From Flectonema sp. DT1601 (taxonomy: Eukaryota > Euglenozoa > Diplonemea > Diplonemida > Diplonemidae), in assembly GCA_964019425.1 (NCBI GenBank), contig OZ025817.1, forward strand, positions 868,001-932,000: DNA of 64,000 nucleotides. Direction: 5' to 3'. A program made the translations under genes and the position numbers. Under the pieces are notes generated by a model that saw nothing but the letters and a program-made list of their open reading frames with translations, had not been told where the DNA came from and made no database searches. This document shows positions 44,651 through 55,320 of the stretch, piece by piece. Position 1 is the stretch's first letter. Each line of letters opens with the position of its first letter.

Positions 44651-45684
44651 GAATTTCTTAAATGACTATTTATCACACACGTTGGTATTCCTCCACTCCC
44701 CCAACAAGGTGTGTCCTCGTGGATTTGGCTTTCGACAGTAGTAATTCTGTGCTGCTGAAAGTTATTCACCCATCCCCTTTTGTGGTACCCTTTTTTGCCG
44801 TTATATAACGGGAATCAATGGGGCCATCGTCCGAAAAAAAAAAAAAAAAAAAAAAAAAAGACAAACAGAAAGTGTATCCTGTATTCCCCCGACACTGCAA
44901 CCCCACATTTGAGGAAGGAGTTATTTCTACTTCGGGAAGGTCACTGTGACTGATACTGTGGTATTTTAACTTCAATAAAATAATTAACAGATTTAAAAAA
45001 AAATGAGATTCGAATTTTTTTTTTGTGTTGCGTAATCCAATTTCCAGCAGTGTTTTATTATTTTTTTTTGTTGTTCTATTTTCTTTTTTTTTTTTGTTTC
45101 CTCTCTTTTCTTTTTTTTTTTTTTTGCCCGGTTCTTTTGGTTCTCCAAAAAAAAAAAAAAAAAAAAAAGGAACAACCAAGCATTATAATGATAATTTCTG
45201 GAGTACAAGAAGAGAGGTAATAAATAGCTTTCCAAGTAGTTTATAGCGATTATGTAACCTTGGGGAAGAAAGGGTTCAAAGAAAGCAAAAAAAAAAAAAC
45301 TGACCACACGCGATGCAATTAATTTCAGACATAAAAGAAATCCCTTGGCAAACGGCAGTCAAGATGAAAAACAACAACCAAATATTATATATCAAGGTAA
45401 TTAGGTTTATTATGTCTCAATGACTTTTGCATTGTTAGTTTTAATCAGTTATTTTAATAAATTTTCCTGGCTTTTTTTTGGCTCCTAGGCTTCGTAAATA
45501 AATAAATAAAATAATATTTTTTAATTTTCTTTTTTCACGTGTCAAGTCAGCAAGGGTCTTAGAACCGTTGTTCGGCAAAAAAACTTTAGAAGTTAGTTTT
45601 GGCTTGCAATTTTAGACTTATGTGCTTCGTGTCAAGCCGACAAAGGCTTGTGGAAGATACACCTGACGGGTTTATCGTTTATCG

Positions 45685-45715
<31 letters not shown>

Positions 45716-46359
45716 TTTTTTTTTAAATATTTTGTGACCAACTATATTACTGTTAATCTCCCACACAGTGATTGAAGTTATCATCAAAGAGCCAATAAAA
45801 AAAAGTCTTGTTAGGACCTTATGGCAAAACATAGAGTAATAGTTTGCGGTTATGGTTTACTGTTTTTTTTTATTATTATTTTTTTCTTCTCCATGGTTAA
45901 GATGCTGGGGAGGCTTATTTCACCAGAGTGCCTTAGAAATTACTTTTTTTTTTTTTTTTTTTTTTGATTTTGTGTGTCTGCGATATTGGTTATTTAAAAA
46001 AAATAAATGTTCCCTGTTAGACCACAAATGATATTTATCGCTACCCTTGTGAGCTTCTACTATGGTTGACTTACCTGACTTCGATAAATGAAGTACGCAC
46101 ACAAATTAAAAAAAAAAACAAAAAAACAAAAAAACAAAAAAATTATCGTAAAAAAGTTACACTTTAGAATTTCTATTCTTTTTTTTTTTTTTTTTTTGGA
46201 TTTATGTTTTTTTTCGTTACAAACATTTTGCAGCATTAGAAATCTGTTTTTTGCGTTTTATGTTAATGTTTACTGATGATTTCCGTGGGCTTCCCTCAGG
46301 GGTTTTGACTTCCCTGACTTTCGGAAGAGGGGGGAAAAAAAAAAAAAAAAAAAAAAAAA

Positions 46360-46573
46360 GTGTTCACGTTCTCTTTACTTTACATACTTTGAAAAAAATT
46401 TTTTTTACCTTAGAGTATCTGTTATGTTTACTGGCTGATTCTTAAAAAAAAAAAAAAAAAAAAAAAGTGTTCACGTTCTCTTTACTTTACATACTTTGAA
46501 AAAAATTTTTTTTACCTTAGAGTATCTGTTATGTTTACTGGCTGATTCTTAAAAAAAAAAAAAAAAAAAAAAA
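46360..46573. repeat. 107-bp tandem duplication
   Basis: GTGTTCACGTTCTCTTTAC starts at 46360 and again at 46467. The two units, each ending in an A-run, look identical by eye. This is a recent duplication. Confidence 0.9.
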
Positions 46574-48073
46574 AAGAAGTGGTATTTGAACCACTATAAA
46601 TCAAGCCTTCATTCTTTAACTCAATTTTTAGAATTTTCTTTTTTTTTGGAATGTTTTTTTTTTTTTTTTTTTCCCTTCCAATTTCTTTCTTTTTTTTTTT
46701 TGTTGCCACAGACACTTTAGCCTTTGATAAACAAAATAAAAAAAGCTTTACATTCACAGCATTATGACTTCTAGAAATTCTGTTATAAAAAATAAATCTT
46801 GTTTTATTCTTATACAATAATCCTTCAGACAACCACTCTTACTACGGAAACTACTTCCTTAAATGAGTAAATAAATGAACTGTGGTTGCGACATAATTCT
46901 TCTCACCGACTTCTTGCGACTTTTTTTTTTTTTTTTTTTTTTTTTTTCGGTTTGGTTTTTTTATATGCCCAGACAACAAAAAAAAAAAAAATTAAAAAAA
47001 AAAAAAAAGTCAAAAGATGGGAAAAAGTTTGTTTTTTTCCTTGTTTTTTTTTCCTGTAGGAGAAAAGAGGGGGAAAAAAAATAGTATAAAAAAAAAAACG
47101 AAATGAACAAAAACTTTTTTATTTGAAAACAAACACTAGAAAAAAATACAGATTTCGATGCGAAGGATCTTCCAACTGGAAGGAGTGAAAGAAAAGCGAA
47201 AATGCTAAGAAACTGAAGAAAGACAAAAAAAAAAAAAAAAAAAACACGCCAAAATGTAGCTCTCTTTATTTAGTCTGAACACAGTTGTTCCGAGCACTGG
47301 GAGCTGTTCTGACCTGAGAACAACGAAGGAGAAGCACACTTGTAGACTACAGCTTAGTAAAGTAGGGTAAAGGCAACTTTGAAGATTACTCTACAAGAGG
47401 GTTTAAAAAAAAAAAAAACTACAGTAAACAAAAGAACACTAAAAATAACCAACAGAAGAAAGCATGGGTCCTAAGATTAATTAAACAGAATTTATTGACT
47501 GCAATCGGGAAAAAAAAAAAAAAAAAAAAAAAAAAGGGGGGTTTCCCTTCGTAAACTGTGAAACGAAAACAGATGGGGCAAAAGAATGAAGTGAGAAACA
47601 CCACACTCACAAGTACTACCAGAAATAATATCCTAAGTAGCGTTGAAACGTGCCTGTTACTTGGAAGAAAAAAACTGCACGTTTGAAAAATAAAAAAATA
47701 ATGTTCCAAAAAAGTTAACAGTGAGCTCTAGTGACACTTTATTTAAGAACGAAACTAAAGCACGTCATGAGTACTGTACAGCCTTAGAACCGAAATCCCT
47801 GAACCAAAAATGAGGTGCTGTGGAAGAGGTTGACCGACAGCCTTCTCACATATCCATTTCCCTGTTCCCATTCACCGCTGCCTTTTCTTTTCGCTGCTTA
47901 GCGAAAATAAAAGTTCTTATGTTGAGATTAATAATTATTGTTTCTTTTATGCCAATCGTAATTATTATGTTCTCTTTACAGCTACAGCTGACAGTTAATA
48001 GACTTCACTATGACATGTACCTGTGGCAAACTAATACCTGATATCACCTCATTATTTTAATACTAAAGTACTC

Positions 48074-48997
48074 ATGTCAATATGTGTGAGGAGTCTGTCA
48101 CGATCAGGCTTCCAACAGAGGAGGGGATTGGTCGATTTATTTGAAAAAGAATATCACCGAAAACGAGAAGTAGCACAGCCACTCAGTGGTATGGCAGTCT
48201 CGTATTCACAGGAAGGGAAATTTGTTGATTACTACATGAGAGATGATGTCGAGAAGTTCTTTAAGCTGCCAGAGGAAGACGATACGTTTGATGTTGAAGC
48301 TTTACCACTCCCAGTGGAGATGGTGACAGAGATGTGGAACTACACAGCTTGGCACACATGTTTCTCTGGAACACTTGAAAAAAAAGAAGAAGAAGGACGA
48401 CGCACAGAATTCATGCAATTTTTATTTGAGCGACTAGGTGAACGTTACAAATTTATAACTCGAAGAAATGTGTCAATGAGAAGTAGATATTGCTGGGGAA
48501 CAGCTAGTGCTACTTTGAGTTATCCTAGAGGGAACTTTTGTGTTGTAAAGTTCGTATCTGACTTTGAAAAGTGGGACACCACTGAAGGCCTCGGACAATA
48601 TCCAAAACTGTGGCCCAAACCCCATCAATCTGCTTTCTTATACCTCGACATGGCTGCTGCTGAAAACTACAGAATTGGAATGGGACCAACACGTTGGGGT
48701 GTTATATCTGATGGAATCTCTTGGCAAATCATCGAACAGGTTCCTTCAAAAACAGGAGGATGGGATGGTCATCAAACCTTCCGCTATGGAACTCCTTTTA
48801 AACTACCACTTCCTCTGACACTTGAGGGGTATGCTAGTCTCTGTGGTTGGTTGAACTTCTTGTTTCAAAATCACGCTCCTATTGACGCTGGTAAGTTAGC
48901 ACCGAAATGGATGAAGGCGAGGAAGGAATCAAGTGAAAGTCCAACAGAGAGAAGAGAGCGGATTGTGGCGGACTTGGCCGGCCTGGGTGACATTTAA
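48074..48997 (+). CDS. Unrecognised, possibly PD-(D/E)XK-fold protein, perhaps mitochondrial
   Basis: The product is 307 residues. The N-terminus (SICVRSLSRSGFQQRRG) is basic and lacks acids, as in a mitochondrial presequence. The middle contains YCWGTASATLSYPRGNFCVVKFVSDFEKW, then a helix with QSAFLYLDMAAAENYRIG, then RWGVISDGISWQIIEQV. The order strand, helix, 'GvisDG..W.i' is what I know from nuclease-fold proteins related to type I restriction and Crinkler-like domains, usually seen as VvtDG..W. The catalytic D...(D/E)xK set is not obvious, so it could be an inactive relative. I first considered coproporphyrinogen oxidase and rejected it because its signatures are missing. The C-terminus is charged. 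The next gene starts about 270 bases downstream. Confidence 0.45.
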   Translation: MSICVRSLSRSGFQQRRGLVDLFEKEYHRKREVAQPLSGMAVSYSQEGKFVDYYMRDDVEKFFKLPEEDDTFDVEALPLPVEMVTEMWNYTAWHTCFSGTLEKKEEEGRRTEFMQFLFERLGERYKFITRRNVSMRSRYCWGTASATLSYPRGNFCVVKFVSDFEKWDTTEGLGQYPKLWPKPHQSAFLYLDMAAAENYRIGMGPTRWGVISDGISWQIIEQVPSKTGGWDGHQTFRYGTPFKLPLPLTLEGYASLCGWLNFLFQNHAPIDAGKLAPKWMKARKESSESPTERRERIVADLAGLGDI

Positions 48998-49263
48998 CTT
49001 TCTGACCTCTCAGTCTATTGTCTACTAAACCACTCGCAAAACAGTAGCAAATCTCTCATTTAGAATGTGAATATCGTAGTCGCATCACATCATTCGTGAC
49101 GTTCACTTCAGACAGCTATGTGCTGTTCTCTTTATTTATATTAGTAGAAAAGTATTCATCATTCTTATTACTGTAGGTCATAAGATGACTTAAAAAGAGT
49201 TGAAATTAAAGTAATGATAAATAAAATATTTTAACACCACAGGATCCTACCCCAACAATAACA

Positions 49264-50631
49264 ATGGGTTTGGGTACAAAAGAATTATTTGATTCGATGT
49301 TAAAGGCAACATTTGAACGAGACATCGTTACGTTGGCGAAACGGAAATCTGAATTTTTGGAATTTGAGGGCAACTACGTGAAGTGCGTTGATCAAAATGG
49401 AGACACAATTTTACACAAAGCTCTACATCACAATACTGATACTTTAGTTTTTGTTTTGGAAAATTTACAACCAAAAATTGATTATAAAAACGCAATTGGA
49501 AAGACTGCCCTCCACGAAGCTGCCAAGAAGAACCTCCTGAGCAGCGTCCAGCTACTAATTGAAAACGGCGCAAACTTGATAATTGCAAACGAAGTAGGGT
49601 CAACCCCCTTCCATACAGCATGTACGTGTGGAAGCGTAGAAGTAATGAAAGAGCTATTGAAATATGAGGAAATATCACCGAACATAGTTGATGGAGCTGG
49701 GTGTTACCCGATTCATAAGTGTGCTTATGATGGAAATAAAAGAGTATTTGAATTACTACTACAACACAACGCGACAGTTGACGCAAGAGATTCACAAGAA
49801 TGTACTGCAATGCATATCGCGGTAAAGATGAATAGAATATCATTTGTACTCAGGTTGTTAGATATTGGAAAAGAAGAAAATTTCGATATCAACACAGGCG
49901 ACAAGGCAGGTAACACTCTTCTTCACTATGCTGTCTCTCGTTGTTTTCATCCGTTGGTTAGACAACTGGTTGAACGCGGTGCTGATATTAACAAAACCAA
50001 TGAAGACGGATGTACTCCTCTTCACACAGCTGCTCAGTCATTTCAACCTGACTCCAGAGAGTGGGAAGATCTCGTGGTCGATATGCTCCGCATGGGAGCC
50101 GATTGCAACGCTACTAACGAACTCGCAGGAAGGACGAAGTATGTCATTGTTACTGCATAAATTTATTTATAAAAAATTTTTATAAAAAAATCCACACAGC
50201 GGACGTAAGCCAGTTGACTACGTGAGTCGTAACGTTGCTTACCTATTTGATCCAAAGGAATATAAGTATGTTATCACTTGGGTGTTGTAATATGTTAGTT
50301 GTCACTATTAGACCGACACACGAAAAAGAACAAAAAAAATAAAAAAAACAGAAAAAGAGATGCAGTTGCTGCCAAGCAACTGGAGGAGGAAAGCCAGAAA
50401 AAAGCTGAGCTCGAAGAACAGAAGAAGAAACACAAAGAGGAAATAAGAAGGATTCACAAAGAGAGAGAAAGAGTGCGAAGAGAAGTTGTCGAACAACGCA
50501 GAAAAGAAGAAGATGAGCGACAGCGAGAGGAAGAAGCCAGACTTCGCAAGGAAGACGAAGAACGAGCTAAAGAGTTGGAAGAACTCGAAGCGAAGAAAAA
50601 GAAAGGCAAAAAGGGTAAGAAGGATTCGTAA
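49264..50631 (+). CDS. Ankyrin-repeat protein with C-terminal charged coiled coil (3 exons)
   Basis: I read exons 49264-50138, 50200-50265 and 50352-50631, giving 406 residues. Phases agree, and both introns start GTATGT and end ACAG. Seven or eight ankyrin repeats run from about residue 40 to 310, with steps such as NGDTILHKALHHN, IGKTALHEAAKKN, VGSTPFHTACTCG, AGNTLLHYAVSR and DGCTPLHTAAQS. Exon 2 supplies the typical closing GRKPVDY and FDPKEYK. Exon 3 codes almost only for Lys, Glu, Arg and Gln in a long coiled coil (about 320-400) with a lysine-glycine tail. It is probably a scaffold. Reading without splicing would lose the coiled coil. The last intron is A-rich, and its 3' end (AAAAAAAACAG) is the only one that keeps the frame. 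Confidence 0.7.
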
Positions 50632-50843
50632 AATACCTGCTACATCTTTTCAGATGGAAGTACACCTTACCCTGTACTTTATTGTTTGGGTGCTTTCCTG
50701 TTATCTTCGCTTGGTCGAAAAATAGCAAATCGCAAACAACAACTCTCCCCCACTGCCTTCTGTTTAATAGGGTTCTCATTGACATCTTTGTGAACAATTT
50801 AAATTATATTTTTCAATTTATCAAATCCTCAGTGACCAGTAAA

Positions 50844-51812
50844 ATGTTTGTGACAAAGCCATGTGTTAGTAAATCGGTGATGACAGCAACGTGTTTTGTC
50901 ACGGTGTGGATTATTGGAGGTGGTTTTGTCCTGTGTGGTCCAACAGTCCTACAAGACAACTATGCGGCATGGGGAGCTAGCATTCTACTCACCTTAGAAG
51001 TAGTCTTATCCTTTTATAAAGGACAAGTTACTAAGAGTATTGAGGACTACGAAGGCGAAGGAGACCAGTGCAAAAAATGTGATAAAATAAAGAGAAACAC
51101 AACACACCATTGCTCTACGTGTAATATTTGTATAGATGATCTTGACCACCATTGTTTGTTTTTAAATAATTGTATTGGATCTAAGAATATGATATTCTTT
51201 TTGAGATTTGTTTTCTGGGTTTGCATTGCTTGCTATTACGTTGCAGGCTCTGCCGTGTATACCTTGATGGAAGTTCAGTTTAGCATGACAAATATAACGC
51301 TTCCGGAAAATAAAAGATTAGTCGCGGCATTTGTGTTGGCGTTTCCTTCAGCACTTTTACCTGCAGCAGCACCGACACTCGGTCTTCAAAGAGCCATCAT
51401 ATTAACCGTTTCTATGTCTGCACATATAGGTGCGATGGCACTGGGATTGGCAAAGGGTTCTTGGGGTATCTACGTTGCTGGAATAGTAGTTGGGTTGACC
51501 GTATCAAAAGGTCACATTGATATGTTTTTCAATTGCTCAGTAGGAATGATCTCAATCATTTTAATCGCACTTGCAATCATCGCCGCAGACGGATTCGAAA
51601 GACTCGTCGTAATATTAGTCATCTCAGCGACGGGTGTCGCGTTTTTAACATCATTTTTATTCGTTGGTAGTCTCTTAAATGTCCTAAAGGGAGTACGAAC
51701 ATTTGAAAGCATGTATAAGATAAATTCAAATGCAGAAAGACCAAAGGGAATGGCAGCCATAAAGGATATGTTGGGAGGAGACAACTGGTCTATCTGGAAA
51801 TTATTTTTCTGA
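50844..51812 (+). CDS. DHHC-type S-acyltransferase with extra membrane helices
   Basis: The product is 322 residues from the ATG at 50844, after a tract ending in CTCAG (50832). The cysteine-rich core reads CKKCDKIKRNTTHHCSTC then DLDHHCLFLNNCIG, with the DHHC at 101-104 intact. The usual PW after it is LF, and the P-x-R before it is changed. Two helices precede the core (about 13-31 and 40-57). After it come about six hydrophobic segments (115-140, 163-185, 192-210, 218-232, 240-260 and 265-290), more than the usual two. The tail ends MLGGDNWSIWKLFF, like the aromatic C-terminal motif of the family. These enzymes palmitoylate membrane proteins. A longer open frame upstream is not preferred. 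The MGCGAS protein follows directly. Confidence 0.75.
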   Translation: MFVTKPCVSKSVMTATCFVTVWIIGGGFVLCGPTVLQDNYAAWGASILLTLEVVLSFYKGQVTKSIEDYEGEGDQCKKCDKIKRNTTHHCSTCNICIDDLDHHCLFLNNCIGSKNMIFFLRFVFWVCIACYYVAGSAVYTLMEVQFSMTNITLPENKRLVAAFVLAFPSALLPAAAPTLGLQRAIILTVSMSAHIGAMALGLAKGSWGIYVAGIVVGLTVSKGHIDMFFNCSVGMISIILIALAIIAADGFERLVVILVISATGVAFLTSFLFVGSLLNVLKGVRTFESMYKINSNAERPKGMAAIKDMLGGDNWSIWKLFF

Positions 51813-51958
51813 TAAATCATATAAAGGAAAGCCTAAAGAAGGGAAAGGGAAAAAAAAAAAAAAAAAAACTATTCCAACAGACATCCGATCAATAGGCTAT
51901 GTTTTAGATTCTTATTCAGACAATAAAAACTTTTTAAAAATTAATTTTTCAAAATTGA

Positions 51959-51980
51959 TTTTTTATTTTTTTTAAATCAG
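51959..51980 (+). promoter_or_regulatory. T-tract and CAG acceptor before the MGCGAS gene
   Basis: TTTTTTATTTTTTTTAAATCAG ends 21 bases before the ATG at 52002. The frame is open upstream, and this site supports starting at MGCGAS. Confidence 0.45.
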
Positions 51981-52001
51981 GTGAGGGAGAGGGTAGGGAA
52001 T

Positions 52002-52823
52002 ATGGGATGTGGGGCCAGCAGGGATCCCAGCATAGATAACAAAACCAGGATATCAGTTCGACCACAAGAACAACGAGAAGATGAACGCAGTGATGGAGAC
52101 GACGATGGAGTACCTCTGGTCTTGATAGCAGCTGACGAAATGTCAATGGTTGAACCACACACTAAAATAAAAGTTCAATTTAAAAGGGAATCCGGACACG
52201 TTGTTTGCTACGCAAATGGCAACGTGCGGCAACCAGACGTTCGCAGGATGCATTTCGATGAGTATTACTCTTTCCTCCGTTTTCCTGACAACGGCAGAAG
52301 CGGCAAAGTCCCCCGCAATGCCAGACTACCTGAACTTCTCGGAAAACTAATGGGTGTTTGTGAAGGCACTAGTTGCAAGCTTCAAGTCCCAGACCGAGTT
52401 CCCTGTGGAGACCTGCCCGGTGGCTTTGTCGTTGGCTGCACCGTAAAGGCCACCGACGAAATCCAAGTCGGTGGCGGTACTGTTGCCGTCCTCAAAGGAG
52501 GAACAGGTACGGCAATGAACAAATCTGGAGATCGCATAAGTGTCAGGTGGCATCAGCGACTTGATGGGAAGAAAAAAAAGATATGCGTCCTACCCGGGGA
52601 GATAAAATGGACCACCGACCTCCCAGCTGGCTTCCTACGAGGACATAAGATTACTCGAAAGGATAACACTAGAATCACTGGAGTGGTAACATCGAATTCC
52701 CGTAGCAAGAATCCAAACATGCTCAGAGTTCGGTGGGATAAGGGCGGAACTAATGAAGACATTAGCGCGTCTGAGATCAAGCAATTCGTATACGATAATC
52801 AAAACGACACTCTGCCACAGTGA
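52002..52823 (+). CDS. Dually acylated (MGCGAS) protein with two SH3-like/Mib-Herc2-like modules
   Basis: The product is 273 residues. The N-terminus MGCGAS is a strong N-myristoylation site with a neighbouring Cys for S-acylation, so membrane attachment is expected. An acidic, unstructured stretch follows (REDERSDGDDDG). Residues about 135-185 and 205-260 look like two related beta modules: 'GGFVVGCTVKATDEI', then a G-T-G turn and RISVRWHQ; and 'AGFLRGHKITRKDNTRITGVV', then MLRVRWDKG. Each ends in a V-R-W-strand like KOW, SH3 or Mib/Herc2 repeats. No enzyme motif is seen. The neighbour upstream is a DHHC acyltransferase, which could act on it, though this is only inferred from position. The ATG at 52002 is chosen because it yields the MGCGAS start. 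Confidence 0.65.
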   Translation: MGCGASRDPSIDNKTRISVRPQEQREDERSDGDDDGVPLVLIAADEMSMVEPHTKIKVQFKRESGHVVCYANGNVRQPDVRRMHFDEYYSFLRFPDNGRSGKVPRNARLPELLGKLMGVCEGTSCKLQVPDRVPCGDLPGGFVVGCTVKATDEIQVGGGTVAVLKGGTGTAMNKSGDRISVRWHQRLDGKKKKICVLPGEIKWTTDLPAGFLRGHKITRKDNTRITGVVTSNSRSKNPNMLRVRWDKGGTNEDISASEIKQFVYDNQNDTLPQ

Positions 52824-53394
52824 CGATCAGTAATTCACTCAGACAATGGTTTTAACTTTGTTAAACTACTCTGTTGCCCTTCTCAAACGAAAAGCTCTTA
52901 CAGCTCAATACTATTTTCTTTTGCCTGTACCGACTTGTAGTCGAGGACGAAAATATTCAGATTGAAAGCCGGTATTTCCTATGATCATGATTTATTTTCC
53001 CCCGTGCGACACGATTCTGTCCGTTCAACGAAATATAAGGCTAATCAAAATATTTCCCCCCCCTTTTTCTTTTTTTGATTTATTGTTGCCGGGTTTACGC
53101 TTTTCTCCATTCCTTTTTTCGTTATATCTTATTTTCATTTCCTTGCTCACAAAAGCAGCCTCGTTTTCACGGGCAGTGCCTGTTGCATGAAACTTTTTTT
53201 TTTTTTTAAAAATCGAATTGGCTTTTTATTTTGTTTATGTTCTTACTCTTGGCTGCAAAAAAGAAGAAAAAGAAAAAAAACAAACAAAAAATCTAAACCA
53301 AATATATTCCATTGAAATGTTTCCTTCGTATGAAGACATTAGTATTTTTTTTTAACTGTAGCAGGGAAACACTCCTCAAAAAAAAAGGAATAAA
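52824..53394. repeat. Intergenic with dispersed repeat copy (52925-53043)
   Basis: The segment from TGTACCGAC through AGATTGAAAGCCGG to CCCGTGCGACA and GTTCAACGAAATATAAG has relatives at 12243-12333 and 59755-59843. The remainder is T-rich. AACTGTAGCAG (to 53364) precedes the next start. Confidence 0.6.
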
Positions 53395-55064
53395 ATGATG
53401 AAAATTCAGACAGCAATAACAGTGATATCGATGGCGGTAGGAACAGCAGTGGGATGCACAACACTCGCAGCTGGCAGGGGAACCACATCAGACGGAAGTG
53501 TACTAACCTCACACAGTAATGATGGTGCAGGTGACTCTATTGGTAGACTTCACCACGTCTTAGCAGCCGACTGGCCATCTGGTTCAATTCGCCCCCCTGG
53601 AATCCCACAAGTTAAACATACTTATGGATACCACACAGAAGGTTATGCTGCAATGAATGAGTGGCAGGTAGGCCTCGCAGAGTCCACATGTTCAGCTGTA
53701 TATGGTGATGGTCCACACGCTCTGCTGTCTATCGTTGATTTGGGTCAAATTGCATTAGAGAGAGCAACAACAGCAAGAGAAGCTGTTCAGATAATGGGTA
53801 ACTTATCAGTTGAATACGGCTTTAAGAGTTCTAGTTCGTTTGAAGGGTCTGGAGAGAGTCTTTTTGTGTCTGATCCTCAAGAAGTTTACATCTTTCAAAT
53901 CCTACCTGATTCCACATCGAATTCATCAATTTGGGCAGCCCAACGTGTTCCAGACAAACACGTTGCCGTTGTTGCTAATTTCTTTACAATTCGTCACATA
54001 AACACCGCGTCACACGACTATTTATTTTCACCGAATATTTTTTCTGAGGCGAAGCTGCTGGGTTGGGATGGTAATACGCCCCTGGATTTCACCTGGTACT
54101 TCGCCTCTGCTGAGACAAAAAAATTCTATTCTGGTAGAAGAATGTGGGCAGCGTACCTGCTCATGGCGTCAAAACAAAACTATTCAGATGAATATGGAAG
54201 TTTACAATATGACACACCATATCCTGCAACTACAACGCCTGATAACTTCGATGTTTGTATAAACACTCTCACAACTATTATGAGATATCAGTATGAAGGA
54301 ACAAAACATGATTTAACAGTTGGAATCGCTGCTGGTCCTTTCGGAACACCTTCCCGATGGGCTACCGGTGGAGTCAACGTCACTGGATTCTTTGAAAGAG
54401 CTATTGGTATGTGGTGTTAGTCAATTTTTTTTTAATTGAAAAAATAGCAAAAACGAAAAAAACTCAAACAGGAATATACAAAACAATCGTATCATATGTA
54501 ACTCAAGCAAGATCATGGATGCCTAATGAAATTGGAGGAGTAGTTTGGTTTGCACCTCATGCTGCACACACTTCCTGCTATGTTCCATTTCCAGTATCAA
54601 TGAAAAGGATTCCTGCTTCATACAGTAGTGCTACTGGGACACTTGACAGAGACTACGCATTTTGGGTTCACAGAATTTTATTAAATGTGGCTCAGATTAA
54701 ATACAAGTACATGATTGAAGATATAAAGGCTCAGCAAAATGTCAGTGAGGGCGGATCACTTGTCCTACAGAGTGCGGCTGAGGCAGAGTTTAAGGTTGAC
54801 GGAAATATTACGAAATTCAATAACAGATTTACAATTAACGCTGATCAGGTAGTTAAAAATTTCTCATCGTTGATCGACCAGCTACTTGAACACTACCCTG
54901 ATGGATACTGTAATGGTTGTGGTAAGGGTCCTCATGAAATTGGTTATCCTGCTTGGTGGCTTAAAGAAGTCGGTTTCACGTCTGAAACACCTACTCAGTG
55001 TATTAACAAATGCCCTGATACAACGCTAGCTGTGTACAAGCAATGCGTTCAGTCTTGTCTTTAA
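53395..55064 (+). CDS. Peptidase family C69-type dipeptidase (secreted or lysosomal), 2 exons
   Basis: Exons are 53395-54406 and 54472-55064, joining in phase to give 534 residues. Residues 1-20 form a signal peptide; Cys21 then opens the mature chain as CTTLAAGRGTTSDGSVLTSHS. This is the Ntn-hydrolase pattern of family C69 (PepD-type dipeptidases), where the exposed Cys is the nucleophile. Other family marks are the stretch DGAGDSIGR, the AESTC segment after WQVGLAEST, and the late GGVVWFAPHAAHTSCYVPFP. A Cys-rich tail (YCNGCGKGP and CINKCPDTTL) may form disulphides. It would cut dipeptides outside the cell or in lysosomes. The intron is 65 bases with a GTATGT donor; unspliced reading would stop at the intron. 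Secernin and phospholipase-B-like proteins are weaker alternatives. Confidence 0.75.
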
Positions 55065-55320
55065 ATTTCTTTTTTTTGCTTCATTCACATCACGAGTGTA
55101 ATCTGTTTCTGTGTCTGTTATGGTGCGTGACTGCTGCTACAAACAGTAGCTGCTGATTCTTTATTTCCCCCTTTTCTTTTTTTTTGTTGCTTTCATCTGA
55201 GTGGCTACGACCGTCTTTGCTGTACCATACAACTTGTTTAGATAACAACTTTTTTAAAAAAGAATCTTTTTTTCATATGATTTAACTAAATATTACATTA
55301 AAACAGTTTTATTACACAAC

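Larger units (their letters stand above)
36492..48073. other. 11.6 kb gene-poor, homopolymer-rich region
   Basis: Dozens of A-runs and T-runs of 15-30 bases alternate on the same strand, with (GA)n, (GAAG)n, (CAT)n and (ATT)n stretches. Frames here are mostly poly-Lys or poly-Phe artefacts. Items with content are the TGGTGAA hairpin repeats (37821-38624), a small frame after an acceptor-like site (42269-42409), short repeats ending in (AAAT)n (42447-46089) and a 107-bp tandem duplication (46360-46573). A patch at 37330-37580 is of balanced composition but shows no credible frame. I find no tRNA, rRNA or snRNA. Confidence 0.6.

Noticed and set aside
46574-46602. GTGGTATTTGAACCAC read as a tRNA T-arm on the minus strand
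   Set aside because: The loop length is wrong for a tRNA and no cloverleaf can be drawn; it is only a small hairpin.
48074-48997. Coproporphyrinogen III oxidase
   Set aside because: The glycine-rich and FEKAG signatures of that enzyme are missing.
53395-54420. Phospholipase-B-like protein
   Set aside because: The mature Cys start CTTLAAGRG and the later segments fit family C69 dipeptidases better.
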